A program made the position numbers and the translations under genes. Positions 44,412-57,024 of a stretch of DNA of 64,000 bases are shown here, in pieces. Position 1 is the first letter of the stretch. Every line of letters starts with the position of its first letter. Origin of the DNA: Butyriboletus loyo (taxonomy: Eukaryota > Basidiomycota > Agaricomycetes > Boletales > Boletaceae); contig JBBPSI010000107.1 in assembly GCA_038093515.1 (NCBI GenBank), positions 24,491 to 88,490 on the forward strand, written 5' to 3'. The notes under the pieces were generated by a model. That model was not told the origin of the DNA, did not search any database, and worked only from the letters and a program-made list of their open reading frames with translations.

Positions 44412-46076
44412 ATGGGTCCTAGTTTCCTCAGCGGAAGTCTCGTCCTCCTCGCAGCTGTACATCATGCATCATCTGCTACCTACTCGCTATCGAGCACCTT
44501 GACAGGCCAGAACTTCATCAATGCGTTCACTTGGATGACAAGTGCAGATCCCAATTATGGGCGCGTGTAAGTATGCCCGTCGTCGATGTCATTCGAGTTC
44601 TTTGACGCGCCGCGCTGTAGGAACTACGTTGATTTTGCGACAGCACAGTCAAAGGGTCTTGTATCCCTCTCTGGGACTCAAGTCACGTTACGCGCAGACG
44701 ATACTACTATTCTCAATTCATCGGGACCCGGGCGCGATTCGTTCAATTTAGTGTCCAACAAACAATATACCACTCACGTCGCCATGCACGTCTTTGCAAT
44801 TTTTTTGCTGTCTAGATGATCTCACACGTTTCATAGTTTTGACATTGTTCATATGCCAGAGGGTTGTGGCACTTGGCCAGCTGTCTGTACGTTGCTTGTC
44901 TACACTGCCATGGTAATGTGTCACTGGGCTCACATGATTCACTACATAGGGTCAGTTGAGCTGGCGTTTTTTTTATACCGTGAGGGTACTCACCTGGAGT
45001 AAACAAATGAATCGTTTTTCAGGGTATGCCACCCCCAACAATTCATTGTACATTGGGTTCATAACTGTTTTCTTGCAGGAGCTTGGCGCCAATTGGCCTA
45101 ACGGGGTATAGTTTCATCGAATTCCATGACTTGTGCACTAACATGGAGCGGGTTTAGGGAGAAATTGACATCGTAGAGGGTGTCAACAACCAGTCCCCGA
45201 ATACCATCACCTTACACACCAGCCCAGGTTCGTCTTGTCACCCTACTATGTGTTCACGTTGGTCCGCTGATCTTCTAACCCTAGATTGCACGATGCCTAC
45301 GCAACGAGTGATGAGCGGGTAAATAAAGATGCTCTAATGTGTCCATCAGGAATGCGCTCACCATGCTGTGACAGAACGAGCCAGGGAACCAATTGCGATG
45401 TGTTCGAAACGGGCAATACGGCTTGTGGTGTCTCAGTCAACGCAGCCAACAGTTATGGTCCGTCGTTCAATTCGGCCGGTGGAGGATGGTAGATCCTGTT
45501 TCCTCGTCTATCAAATTACCCTCATGATGACGTTGGAAAATGCTAGGTATGCGATCGAGCGCACCGCTTCATTCATCAAGGTCTTTTTTTGGTCGCGAAG
45601 CAATGCATCGGTTCCAAAAGATGTGTCAAGTCCTGGTTCAACGATCAATACAGACAACTGGGTATGGATATCTTGGCTGAAAGCATACCAGACGCTGAGA
45701 TATTTTTTAAATGGCAGGGAACACCTGCGGCGTACTTTCCGAGCAGCACCTCTTGTGATTTTGCGGCCCATCTCAGCCCGTTCAATATTGTGATAGACCT
45801 CGACTTTTGTACGTTCCCCTACCTCAAACCCGACCAAGTGCGGCGCATTGACATTCTGGTTGACTCCTTCTCTCCTCTCTTATAGGTGGTGCGTGGGCTG
45901 GAAATTCCCAGCTTTACAGCGCATCCGGTTGTCCATCGACCTGTTCCGGTCAGTTCTTGTTCATGCCCGAAAACCCGTGATCTCAATCTCTAAACGTGAT
46001 AGATTATGTGAATTCCAATCCCTCGGCGTTTAGCAATGCCTATTTTAAGTTCAATTCGTTTATTATTTTCGAATAG
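44412..46076 (+). CDS. Secreted GH16 endo-beta-1,3(4)-glucanase, possible frameshift
   Basis: Secreted wall-active beta-glucanase. The signal peptide (SFLSGSLVLLAAVHHASSA) is followed by exons with LTGQNFINAFTWMTSADPNY, VDFATAQSKGLVSLSGTQ, the active site GEIDIVEGVNNQSPNT (EIDIVE supplies nucleophile and acid/base), CDVFETGNTACGVSVNAANS, YAIERTASFIKVFFWSRSN, FNIVIDLDFCGAWAG and YVNSNPSAFSNAYFKFNSF, ending FIIFE. About eight introns. A TATA-like CATAAATAGG lies about 40 bp before the ATG. At the exon starting near 45351, joining MSG to NALTM leads to a stop at CTGTGA, whereas the following CDRTSQGTNCDV needs a different frame, so either an indel or an unseen splice variant lies near 45365. If real, it is a pseudogene. 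Confidence 0.78.
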
Positions 46077-46399
46077 ACGGGAGAGCTTGTCTGTATGATT
46101 AGTTTTCTTTAGCTACACTTCCTATATGCCGATGATGCGAACGGGGCCAATTTTCTTGTTGTTTTTGTTTTGTTATTAGATGTAAATCGTGTTCGTTGAT
46201 CGATACGCTTCATGTAACTGCCCCAATTTTGACGTGGTTGGACGAGAAAGAGGCTCGATCGCGATGCACGACATTGAAAACGTAGAAACGATGCCAATCA
46301 GTCTCTGACAGTTTATTCAAAGGCAGTTGTTTGCTTTGGCTTTGACATCCCTGGAACGAAAGCGGTATAGAATTCACCACCATAGGGCAAACGTTTCGA

Positions 46400-47290
46400 A
46401 TATTATACGACAAGATACCCACAGGTAGACATACCTTGCGGAGGAGATGCACTAGGGGCCTCGTGCTGTTTGCGCTGGTGTTGCCAAGCATCGACGGCAT
46501 AATGGTAGGCATCCCGATTCAAGGAAGGCGCGCGGTAAGACGTTGTTCGATGTCCGCTTCCCGGTCGAATCAGGCTGTTCCACTCATATACTGGATAGTG
46601 TCTGTCAGGGAAGCCGGTTCCAGATACACAAGATCGACGTTCGGACGTCCACCGTAAGCCATGCACTATCCACATGTGTACAAGCACTTCCATCAGGGAC
46701 GCACGGGCCGTCGGACTCACCGCAAGTATTCGCAAAGAGCAAGAGCAAGAGCAAGCGTTTGCATTCTATTCCTCAATCTCGGATCGAAGAGGATCGACAA
46801 GGACGGACGTACCCAACTTAAGCCAATGGAGATGCATAGTTACAGAATCGCGCGTTGATCTTGTCGTGTATAGACTCTGGTCATCAAATAGAACTTTCCC
46901 GAAGAGCACATAGAAGCCGATACCAAAGCCCCACACGTCGACTTTGGAACCGATACTGTACCTCAGGTACTGCAAAGTAAGAACGACTACAGAATGTCAA
47001 CATTTCGCCGGCGGCAGTGTCATATAGAATGGCCAGTCCACGATCAATTAATTTCATGTCATCAGTTATGGGTATCAGAATGTCCTCTGATCGGAGGTCT
47101 AGGAGGGAAAGAGGATGATTAATTACAATGCGACGACGGACGCGGCTAATGGGGCATTCCTGATTTGGCGTGCAATCTTGCGTGTTCTCGTAGAGTGTTT
47201 TGACCCTGGTGAGAGTCTTCCCACAGCTCCAACAAGTATTCTAGCACTTACATAGTTTGATAACGTCAGTGAAGACAAGAACCTCTCAGG
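46400..47290 (-). pseudogene. Kin1/AMPK-like Ser/Thr kinase remnant
   Basis: The minus strand carries C-lobe pieces in order: EDILIPITDDMKLIDRG where DFG is DRG, FCSRSYFAVPEVQYR where APE is VPE, GSKVDVWGFGIGFYVLFGKV, then ILAVSPTARASLMEVLVHMW. This pattern fits the CAMK/Kin1 group. The N-lobe is not visible, the metal-binding Asp survives but its neighbours do not, and frames change between segments. A dead remnant is most likely; a pseudokinase is the alternative. Confidence 0.65.
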
Positions 47291-47944
47291 TGCGCCGAAC
47301 ACAACAAAAGGTCGGTTAAATTCCAGGGACTAACACCTGGAGGTGTCCGACCTCGAGCGTGGAATTCGGACCGGAAAGCAATTTTTCACAGTCCACGATG
47401 ACACGTCATAAAACCTCAGTTGTTATGTGTCGGTGGTAATCCAGGGTTGCAACGTTGAAGCTTGAAACTTTGAAGATCAGGGACGGAACGACCTTGGTAA
47501 CGAGCCAAAACAAAAACGAAACAGTATCCTCAGTACAACAGTAACGATTTGGCCACTGGTTTCGCTTCTCATGGGATGGTACACTCCATTTAGCGATGTT
47601 CTCTAGATTGAGAGTTGTCCCACTAAGAAACCGTGCATCACCCGTGGATCAGTATGGCAGTACACCAGAATACACCGGGTAGGGATCTTTGAATGGTTGG
47701 TCGATAAAAGGGCAACCTGATGCGAATAATATTTGCAAGGGAGAGTTGAGTTGACCGATCAGCGGAAGGTTGGACCACGTGGGATTGTCCAAATTAGGAA
47801 TCGTGTAGTGCGGGCGTTCAAAGCATTCGACCTCTTTGCCATTTCCCATATCCCACTTGGTCCGCGTCCTTTTCCCTGACCACAGTTGTCCCCGATCCAC
47901 GTCCATCCTTATACTCCTCCTCCATCCACCACAGCTCCCTTCTC
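47291..47944. other. Intergenic, nothing recognised
   Basis: The region between the kinase remnant and the F-box gene. The last 100 bp are pyrimidine-rich, as expected for a fungal promoter. Confidence 0.45.
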
Positions 47945-50898
47945 ATGTCTCTCAGCGCCCTCCCGTACGATCTTTTGTTCAACATCGCGCAATATCTCGC
48001 CATCGACGATATCCACAATCTTCAAGCGGTGAGTACCCCAACCTGTCCATACGCCATTTCATCGGGATACACTCACTCATTCGCATTTTTCTGGATCATA
48101 GACCTGCAAATCGCTTCGAGCATTTACTCTCACTCGACCCGTCTACCGCGCGCTTGCACATGGTTTACTCGCTCGCTCTCGGCCCTTGCCTCTTCCAGCC
48201 TTCCAACGCCTCTCGGACCTCTCTACAAAAAACCTCATCAAGGCGGTCGACAGAGCCCATAGTTTTGAAAAGGCTTGGAGGATCCGTGCACCTCGTCCCG
48301 CAAGGTCCCCATTTTCCTTGTCTGCATCCCCATCCACCTCATCCGATAGATCCGGTCAATGGTACACAAAGATATCCGCGCCGCCAAACGAAGAGATCGA
48401 TTGGTTATCACCGATCACGTCGTCATACACCCTTTGTGCAACTAAAAACGGTCGTGTCATTTGCTGGGACGTTGCACGCGACGTCAGTCTCGCAGAGTGG
48501 GACCCGCGGACGTTATCCGCGCAATGTGGCAGCGGTGAGCGTGTTTCCAAAGATAGTCACAAGGTAGATCGCCACAGGTTGAAGGAAGACGACGACGACA
48601 ATGACGATAGTCAAGAAGACGTAGATGTCGAAAAGAAATGGGAATTGTGGAAATGCCGCGTCGAATTCGACGAACGAGCAGTATACTTCACAATGGCAAG
48701 AGTTCTCGAGGGATCGTAAGTGTATCAGGACACCCTCAGGTGAAGCTCTAATTCGCATCAACAGCTATGATGACAACCGAGTAATGGAGTTCGTTCTCAT
48801 GAAACTTGCGTTCCCACCAGAAGTGCGGGACTATCCCTCGCCATTGTCCCAAGCCTTGTCATTCACTCCGGAACCTCGCTGTTGCTCTCCCTCCAAGAGT
48901 CCAGCAAACTCTCCTCCGCCTTCGTCCCAGGGATCATCTCCCCAAGACTCAACTCTCCATACATCCAGCACGGCTACAGATTCTGCCTATCCTACACGTT
49001 CGCCCTTGTCCACGCGGACTACCTCTCCTCTCCCCGATTTCACAGAGTGTCATCGAGAGATGCAGACGCGTACCATCTGCCCGTGCACAGTCCCCCCAGT
49101 CTATCCAACTTGTCCTGGGGGTCAGTTTATGGGCACTCGGGGTTCTTTTCGTGCGGGGCCTCTATGTGAAACTCCTTCACAACATACACTCGAACAGCGC
49201 AAAGTAACTTTCTAGCTCATATCTTCAAATTGGTCTTGCATCTTACACGAGGATCAAATAGTCATTCATTCGGAAGAAGCAGACGCTGCTTACCAACACT
49301 TTTATCCTCTCAATATCCTCCGCAACTTTATCAAACCCCGCAACCCCAGCCTTCTCGCAACTCGCATCCACGACCACGATTACGAATCAACGAATCACAA
49401 CCCTCCGCGCAATTTTTGCCGTGATGACCTGCCCGCCATTTCGACGCGACTATCGCCAATGAGATCGATATCGAAAAAGTTTGTCTTCCCAAGTGTTCAA
49501 CCCAGTTCTGTCGGAGCTGTCGATCCTGGTTTCACAGCCAACCATGACGTGGAAGATGATGAGGAGATCCCTAGTGACAATAATAGTTCATTGCCAGCCG
49601 TCGAGGAACAGGCCCATGTTGGACCGTCTACTTCCGCTATACCAGAAGAGAAATCTGGAGGGCTCAACACGAAGGACGCATTGCTTGATGACGGCTCGGA
49701 GTACGAAACAGAAGACGATGATAAGTGGTCACAGGAAGCCGTAGCAGAAAGTTCGAGGTCAAAGGGAAAGGGAAGAGCTGATAGCGAAGGTATTATTGCC
49801 GAGTACGAACCGGATCCATCGCCGAAAAGAGCGAAAGGCAAGGGTAAAATGCGGGAAATAGATGCAGAACAGGAACCAAATGGAGAGGCAGCCCAAGTTG
49901 GATCTTCGTCAGCGTCACATCAGAGTTCCCCTGGTACTGTCCATTCGTCTTCGAGCGTATCAACAACTGTGCAACCCCTCGTGCCATCACATTCCCCTAC
50001 GACGTCATCACCGGCTCCAAACCCGTACCCTTTCCCGCCTTGGTATCCCGAGTCGGCTCATTTTGTTCGACAATGGTGGCCTACACTACCAGGAGTTCCT
50101 CGACTAAGTTGTACAGTCGTTCTCCTCGCTGCGCACGATCCAGATACCCACCGTACACGCTTTGTACTGGCACAACACTACTTCCGCGTCCCGATCATCA
50201 GCGAACCATCAACGTCGAGTTTGCCTACATCCAACACACATACCAACGGGGAACCAGACGATGAGATGCTTCACCTGTGGTACGTCTCTACGCCCTTTGA
50301 AGTCGTTTGTGTGCTCGATGGTACGGGTGACAACGATGACGATGAAGAAGCGGGTGACCGACCGCGTCCCCTTGTCGCCGTCGATTTTGGACATGCTGTC
50401 TGGATCGAGTATGCCGCGGAACCAGGGGGTGTCTATGGTGTGGATGCGTCACGACTCGTAGGCCACGCGCCATTTTCGGACAGTGAAGAGGACGGGGAGG
50501 ATGAAGACGAGGCGCTGTTTGCAGGCATGCCGGACGACGGAAGCAAGCCGACATCGGCTCCAGCGTCGAATGGCCGAGGGCATGATCCGCCTGTACGAGC
50601 CGCGAGCGAGTCGGCAAACCCGCACGATGGAGATGGTACGATATACGACCCACGGCGACACCGCGTGCCGAAGTGTCTCCGTTTTGTCACGTTCCCGCCT
50701 ATCTTTACCGCACTGGACCGAAAGCGGGACAGGCCTGGGAAGGGGCGATTGTGGCGCGAGGAAGCGGTCGTGCGTACGCTTGAGATTCCCGAGGAGCTTG
50801 ATCTGGATGGAGTGGAGACGATCAACATTGATCAGAGTCAGGGCGCTGTGATTTTGTCGGTCAAGGAAGGCAAGATTTTCATTTTGAGATACGAGTGA
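47945..50898 (+). CDS. F-box protein
   Basis: Likely substrate adaptor of an SCF ubiquitin ligase. The start MSLSALPYDLLFNIAQYL followed after an intron (48028-48100) by TCKSLRAFTLTRPVYRAL is a typical F-box. The middle (SSYTLCATKNGRVICWDV, WELWKCRVEFDERAVYF, VMEFVLMKLAFPPEVRDY) suggests propeller-like strands that bind substrate. Exon joins between 48720 and 49225 are uncertain because several frames look coding. From about 49226 one long exon carries NWSCILHEDQIVIHSEEADA, AYQHFYPLNILRNFIKPRN, a long acidic, Ser-rich disordered part, then PRLSCTVVLLAAHDPDTHRT, LWYVSTPFEVVCVLDG, VDFGHAVWIEYAAEPGG and GAVILSVKEGKIFILRYE to the stop. Confidence 0.78.
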
Positions 50899-51764
50899 GC
50901 GAGAGGGTGAGGAGGTGGGCGCGTTGTGGTGATGCGTTGATATTCCGGGACTGTGAGATGGATCGGTGTGGGTAACCCATGATGTAGATTTTAGATGGTC
51001 GGTACACGTTCGAGTAATAATACTAGTAGGTTACGTACATACAGGCATAAACTTTGTCCACCATTGCTTGATAGTGACCACAGCACTGCCAACTTGGACG
51101 GTCTTTCATTTTCTAAGTTTCACGTGTGGCATATTACTGCCATCTCATGAAACTCCTTTGAAACTGATACGTTGGGTAGTAAGTCACAGTGTTCTTGCTT
51201 TGGGCTTAACGACTGTATCATCTAATTGGACTGGCAGCAGCCTGACCTGGATTCTTCCCAGATGCACAAGTGTTTGAACTAGGTCAAGGTTCCTGTCACT
51301 GTAATCATGCGGTGTTGCCTCGTGCCCGGCCACAGGATGGCCAAGTCCCAACCGGGCTCAGCGAGGTGGCAACGATGCGCGTATGGAACGTGTGGCTTAG
51401 CTAACAGGCCTGGAACCTCGCTCGAGGAGTCGCACACAAAGGGTGAGCCAAGTTGCCCCCCCCCTCTTCATCCTCTGCCAGTACCATCCGTCGTTGAGTC
51501 GTCGCTCAATACCGCCTGTTCTAACAAAGGTAAAGCCGTCTCTCCTACCATCGAAGTATCCCCTATCGTCTGAGCCACAATTCGCAGCGACCTCTTGACA
51601 ATTAGCCCCGTTTTGCGCTCGACCTTCTCGGCCACCCAGTGGAAATCTATCGCTTGCTGCTCGCCACTTACGAGCACTTTCTCGGAGCCGCTTGAGCGTG
51701 GTCGACTCCCAACTCCCCTCCTCCCCCCATCCAAACTAGATACTAGTAGAAACCGGTCATCGCC
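50899..51764. other. Intergenic, nothing recognised
   Basis: 3' flank of the F-box gene and promoter of the coiled-coil gene. No motif-bearing frame. Confidence 0.45.
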
Positions 51765-53944
51765 ATGTTCGGCATGTGGTCCTCGACATCGAAGCGGAAT
51801 ACCACGCACAAATTCGTAACGCCTCTCACACCTAAACTTACGACCACCGCATCCCCCGAATATCCACCCCCTGCAGCACACGACGCGCAATGGGAGCACG
51901 TCAAACATGGGTCGCCTTCGTCGCTGGAGGTCGACGATGAGGCAACCTACGAGCGCCTCGGGTATAGTCAAGTGGATGACAGTGATCACCCACGTGAGGC
52001 ACCGCTCCCGCTCCCGCCTCCACCACCCCAGCGGCAGGAGGAGAAGGGCCGATTACGTCAGCAGCCCGAGGCATCGCTTATTGCACAGCGCAAGCCAGAG
52101 AGCGAGCGTGAGTGCCCCCCGCTCCCGCCTCCCCAGTGGCAAGAGGAAAGGGACCGATTGTGTCAGCAGCTTGACGCGTCGCTTGCCACACAGCGCAAGG
52201 CAGAGAGCGAGCGTGAGCAGTGGGAACGAAAGGCGATGGAGATTCGGTCTAATATCCGTCAAGAACGGGAGAGGCAAAAGGACGGGCCATCTGCCAGGAA
52301 CCGGCGCGAGCGGGAACGGGAAAAAGAGAGAGAGCCCAGCGTGGCTACTGATCCCGTGATGGACGCACTCATGGAAGAGAACGAGAAACTCCAAACCATG
52401 CTTCAACAACAGACGCAACAGCTGGACGCCGCACGGGAAGAAATGAAACAGGAGTACTCGCAGATGCGGTCCGAGGCGGACAAGCTGAAGGGAGAATCGA
52501 ATGCTGCTCGTGAGACGCACAAGGGAGAGGTGGAGGCGTTGAAAACAATCTTTCAGGAGCACGTTCAACGAGTTGAGCACCTGACCGTTGACCGCGAGCG
52601 CGTACGGAAAGACAGGGACTCCATCAGAGGGAGTCTCAATGCGGAGATCGAGCGGCTCAAGCTGTCGCACGCAAAAGAGTCTGAAGAGTTCAAATCGGCG
52701 TTCGAAGCAATCAACGTTGATCGAACGCAGGCGCATTCAGATCTACGGAAAGTCAGGAAATCGCTCGACGGATATGCCCCCAAGCTGGACGAAAGCCTTC
52801 GAGAGATAGAATCCCTTCGCCGTGAGCTTTCCTGTGCGAAAGATTCGAAACGGATGGCTGTCGAGCTTAGGCATCGTCTGGATATTCAAACCAAGGAACT
52901 TCACAGTGCACGAGATGAATCGTCAGCGTTAAAGAAAGAGTTCACTCAACTGCTGACGCTCCTGGAGGATCGGACCTCGGAGCTCAAAGGCGCGCAGAGT
53001 TTTCTCACAACGGCCGACACATTTTCCGGCGCCGAGGTCACCAGCACCCTTCAGAGGCTTAACGCAGAAGTGCTGCAAAGCACGGCGTTCATGGCCGAGT
53101 CCATGGTTGAATTGTTCTTCCATGAGACGACGACGCGGGTGTCAAAAACGGATGAACAATTAGCAGCTTGCAAACGAGCATCGGGTGCGATCGGAGGCGT
53201 CATTATCCATTTCCTTGGCACGAAAAAACATAAAGATGATCCAATTTTGATCCAAATCGCGTTCCAGGCTTATCTAACGTATCATCTGCGTTGGATTACA
53301 TGCGCTTGGATAATTGGCGGAGACGAGAACCATAACCGCTTCATCGATTCAATCTACCAGAGCGTGCATGAAAAGGGTGAGTAGTCGTTCCTCGAAAACA
53401 AGGTATCCACCCAAAATATTCACATACATGGTCAGAGGCGCAAGCGATCGCTGGTCGTTGGCGCGCCCTCACGCGTGCGCACGTTCCATCGACGGCACTC
53501 GATAACTCGCAGATGGCGTTCCAAATCGCGACCAAGATAATCTCCGGCCTTGGTGACATACTCCTCGCCACTGGATGCACCGCACCAAAATCGGACATTG
53601 CCTCGGCGCTCACTTCCAAATTCTCCGACAAACTCTCCTTCTTGGTTTCTTTAGCCCTGCGTGTGAACAAGATCGTTGGCGAGGACGTTACCTCGGCCGA
53701 TTTCGAGGTGATGGCAGTCCCGCCGGCGACCGCATTCGATGTGATGACGATGGAGGATTCGTACGATGATGGGGGATCTACGAAGGCAAGAGGAAACAAC
53801 ATTCCCAAGGTACTGTGTGCGACAGATCTGGGTCTGAGGAGGAAGACGCGGATAGGGATGACTGGGGAGAAACAGTGGGAGACAAAGGTCCTGCTCAAGC
53901 CAAAGGTTGCGCTCGAGTCCGTCATTGAGATCATGGATGAATGA
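51765..53944 (+). CDS. Long coiled-coil protein, basidiomycete type
   Basis: Two exons, 51765-53376 and 53436-53944 (intron GTGAGT to GTCAG), 706 residues. A disordered N-terminus (MFGMWSSTSKRNTTHKF) is followed by two related Pro/Gln-rich blocks (PLPLPPPPPQRQEEKGRLRQ and CPPLPPPQWQEERDRLCQQ) that look like an internal duplication. A long heptad-rich coiled coil runs from about residue 130 to 420 (MDALMEENEKLQTMLQQQTQ and following). A globular C-terminal part has LQRLNAEVLQSTAFMAESMV, FLGTKKHKDDPILIQIAFQA, MAFQIATKIISGLGDILLAT and ALRVNKIVGEDVTSADFEV. I know similar architectures from mushroom genomes, with no assigned function. Confidence 0.8.
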
Positions 53945-54234
53945 GCGACGTGCGACTGACAACCCGAAGGCCTGGTGTGTTATGCCCTTGACGCGTTTTT
54001 ACTGTTTCGTGCTGTATCATAGGATAGTTCTGTATTATGTGCGAGCGTATGCGCGGCCACTGCATGATATGTCGCGTAACGCAACCTGGCAACCCCGATG
54101 TTTGATGGTGTATATCTCTTGGGTCATGTTAGTATCCGACATTAAATCCTATCGCGCTTTGATGATCTTCACAACCTGAAACTTGGAAGGTTAACAAAGT
54201 CGTGCCATCGTGAATTTCTCACCAAGACAGGCAT
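53945..54234. other. Intergenic
   Basis: Nothing recognised. Confidence 0.4.
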
Positions 54235-55626
54235 GTGCATGAGGCGTCAACGTGTAATGTCCACCTGCCGTACAGCACCGTCTTGCCTCCTGTCTACCAG
54301 CTGCGGTTACCATGCGGGTTTTTCGTCCTCGCTCACCTCCTTTGTCTATTCTCGCCCACCACTGTCGCTGCACCCGATGCCCACAGTACAGATACAGCCG
54401 TACGTGTAAACCACGTGTCGCGAACTCTGGTTCCAGTGGTAGGATTCCCATTTTACTTTAACATGCCAGCTTTTCATTATCATCAATTGCTGCCTTTGGT
54501 TCACCCAGACACGATCAAAGCACGCTCGTGGGCATGCGAGTACCAAATCTAACTAGATCGAGAAGCGCACTTATATTTCTGCAGCGTTCTTGAGCTCATC
54601 TCACATTAACATTATCAAGGGCGTGCAAAGTGAGCGTATCCTTAAACTCATCCTTCATCGTATCTTCATCTCAGTTAATGGCAGATGCGTACCTCCCATC
54701 GGCTCTTCGCATGGCGAGCGCATTCCAGGCTTTTGTGGCGCCCAAGCCATCGCCCTCTGACTTTTGGGAAACGGCAAAGGAATACGAGAAAACGTTGCAG
54801 GATTATGTTCTCCGCTTACTTGCAAACGCGGCCACGTACTTCGAGTCCACCAAGTTTACCGACGTTGCATCTAACATGCATCACATCGTCAACGCCACCG
54901 CCACCTTTCGCGACAACATTAAAGGGGCACTGGATGCTCGCAATATCACCTTTGATGCACTCACTAAGGAGCTTGAAGGCATTTTTATGGCGATCGTAAA
55001 CGAACTGGAGAAGATTCCTCCCCTCGACACAGTGCCGGGTCACACCCAAAGGGTGGAAATGGTTGACAAGGTCCTGGACGCCACCACGTTGGCGCTCATA
55101 AACCTTGCTACGCGTTACGGAATTGAGGAAGAGATCGTTATGACTTACCTACTCACATTGAAACCACATGTGCAAGCACTCACCGTCGCAGTAGGTATGT
55201 TAATTCCACCTTCCGCGCCGAGGGTGGTCTGAGTCTGCTAACGTATCACATAGGTGATATCAATGAGCAGCACCCCAAACTTCTGCCCGCTCTCGCATTC
55301 AGTGTTACCGCCCTGCTCATTCCAGAATCATGGATACTTCGGCCTTTTCTGAGTATGTTTGGCTTTGGACCTGAGGGACCTGTCAAAGGTGCGCAGAACC
55401 CCGCAACCACCTATTCCTATTCTAAGCTCAACTTGGTGCTGTAGGGTCGGCTGCTGCTTGGTTGCAAAGTCGATTTTGGGGTGTTGCAGTAGAAGCCGAT
55501 AGCTGGTTTTCTCTGCTCCAGAAAGCCGGAATGGGCATATACCCGGAGTGGGCTGGGCTCGTCGCCAAAATACCCCTGTTGGCTGGAGGTCTATTGGCAC
55601 GCCTTCCTCGTTTCAAACGTGGATAA
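54235..55626 (+). CDS. Secreted/membrane protein with Ifi-6-16-like C-terminus, copy 1
   Basis: A signal-peptide-like exon (CGFFVLAHLLCLFSPTTVAA) precedes a main exon with FVAPKPSPSDFWETAKEYEK, FTDVASNMHHIVNATATF, ALTKELEGIFMAIVNELEKI and ALINLATRYGIEEEIVMTYL, mostly helical. After two introns (near 55193-55252 and 55389-55442) it reads FLSMFGFGPEGPVKG, SAAAWLQSRFWGVAV, WFSLLQKAGMG and GGLLARLPRFKRG. The Gly/Ala/Ser pattern FGFGPEGPVKGS...SLLQKAGMG resembles the interferon-inducible Ifi-6-16/ISG12 membrane family. The start is uncertain: the ATG at 54312, which aligns with the start of copy 2, leads out of frame, so I use 54235. Role unknown. Confidence 0.62.
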
Positions 55627-55873
55627 GCTGGTTGCATTCAGATCCTTCGTCCACTTTTTATTTTGTTCCTATCTTCAGTACCCTTCTTCAGCTGCTGAAT
55701 CAGTGGGGCGCGCGTCGGCGATGGACATGTAATACTTCCTTGACGAAAAAAAAAGATGAATTTAATATGTCCGCGCGAGGACCCACTCACTTTTGTTTGT
55801 TCAGGACTCGATCAATTCGTTGACAAGTCGGTCATCCTCATCCTAACCCGTTTTCGTTCGCGCTCGACCCGGC

Positions 55874-55903
55874 CAAGTGCAAGTGCAAGTGCAAGTGCAA
55901 GTA
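55874..55903. repeat. CAAGTG hexanucleotide repeat, five units
   Basis: Five perfect 6-bp units in intergenic DNA. Confidence 0.85.
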
Positions 55904-56716
55904 CTGTGACACAACTGTCATTGATACCACTGGCAGTACATTTCTGTCACAACAGGCGCTGGAGTACATAAACTACGCACCGGGGGCGGGTCGCTCAGCT
56001 GGATGGACATTGCCAACGCGCTCAGGGAGCTTCAGTCTGAGATCAGCAACTCCGTGAAAACATGGTCAGCAGGCTGCAGGCAAGTTCATAGAGCGTCAGC
56101 CGCGGGTGGACTTCCGGGGTAATACGGACTCCCAGCATGTTCGAATGGCATCACCTTCGTGAGGCGGTTGCTCAGCGAGGAAGGTGATTAGTATTGTTTG
56201 GACGAACTATACGAGATGAATGAATGAGAACCAGACTGTGCTAGGGACAGAGGACGGCTGTGTTGGACTGGGAGATCACGCAGAGAGAGACGCGAAAATC
56301 TAGTATGTACCTAGATTTTGCGGGGGTGTGTGGGGAAGGCCGGACCGGCGAGTTGTAGCTCGCAAAGTATGTGGTTACGTGATCAGGTGGCGACCAATCG
56401 GAAGCAAAAGCTGAGGTCATGTGACTGCGGTGAGGAAAACCCGAAATAAGAGCGAGGAGAGGAAAGGGCTGGGGGACCTAACCTTCTGAGCGCTTGGGAG
56501 GGTCGAATCGCACCGAAACGGTGGTGGGAGGAAGAAAGAGAAACTGCGAAGAGAGAGAGCTGTGGCCCATCTTATCTATGGCAGCCTGAGCGATGTCGAA
56601 CTTTGAAGGAGGCTCAATGTGTCGGGCCATCAGCCGCACTCTTGTGGCGCAACCAGGCACGAAGGACCAGTTCTGGGTTGGGTGTTCGCTGGCTCACGTC
56701 CCACGTTGCACAATGG

Positions 56717-56775
56717 CCTGTTCAAGTGACAAATCGCGCCTCCTTGCAATGCAGACTCACCAGCCAGTGTAGATA
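56717..56775. repeat. Dispersed repeat, first copy
   Basis: Matches about 59836-59890 with small changes: CCATTGC/ACAATGGCC, TGTTCAAGTGACAAA against TGTTCAGGTGACAAA, TCGCGCC and TTGCAATGCAGACTCACCAG. It may be part of a degraded mobile element. Confidence 0.65.
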
Positions 56776-56794
56776 ATATAGACCTGTTATTACT

Positions 56795-56892
56795 ACGGTA
56801 GACTATCTCAATAATGCATATTACCAAAGTGTAGTTATTTTTGCCAAGAGTGTAGCAAATGGTAATATGCATTATGAGATAGTCTACTGTAC
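56795..56892. repeat. Fold-back (MITE-like) element
   Basis: Left arm 56795-56827 and right arm 56861-56892 are reverse complements except for one mismatch and one single-base gap, with a 33-nt spacer. The arms read TAC-GTAGACTATCTC and ATAATGCATATTACCA. The element is AT-rich and lies in intergenic DNA, as expected for a small non-autonomous transposon remnant. Alternatively, it is a stable RNA hairpin. Confidence 0.8.
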
Positions 56893-57024
56893 TTACATTC
56901 GTTACATTTTTTATTTGGACGCTCTTCTATTCTCACGACGCGCTGCCTTGCTGCGACTTTCCTCCAGTCTCGTACACACTCCTACCTTGATTTCTGATTA
57001 CTTGGTGCAGCTACGAGGATTATC

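Larger units (their letters stand above)
55627..57024. other. Intergenic between the paralogue pair
   Basis: Holds the hexanucleotide repeat, a 60-bp dispersed repeat at about 56717-56775 and the fold-back element at 56795-56892. No gene recognised. Confidence 0.5.

Noticed and set aside
52053..52736. 227-codon minus frame over the coiled-coil gene
   Set aside because: Antisense shadow of a heptad-rich exon with strong plus-strand coding pattern.
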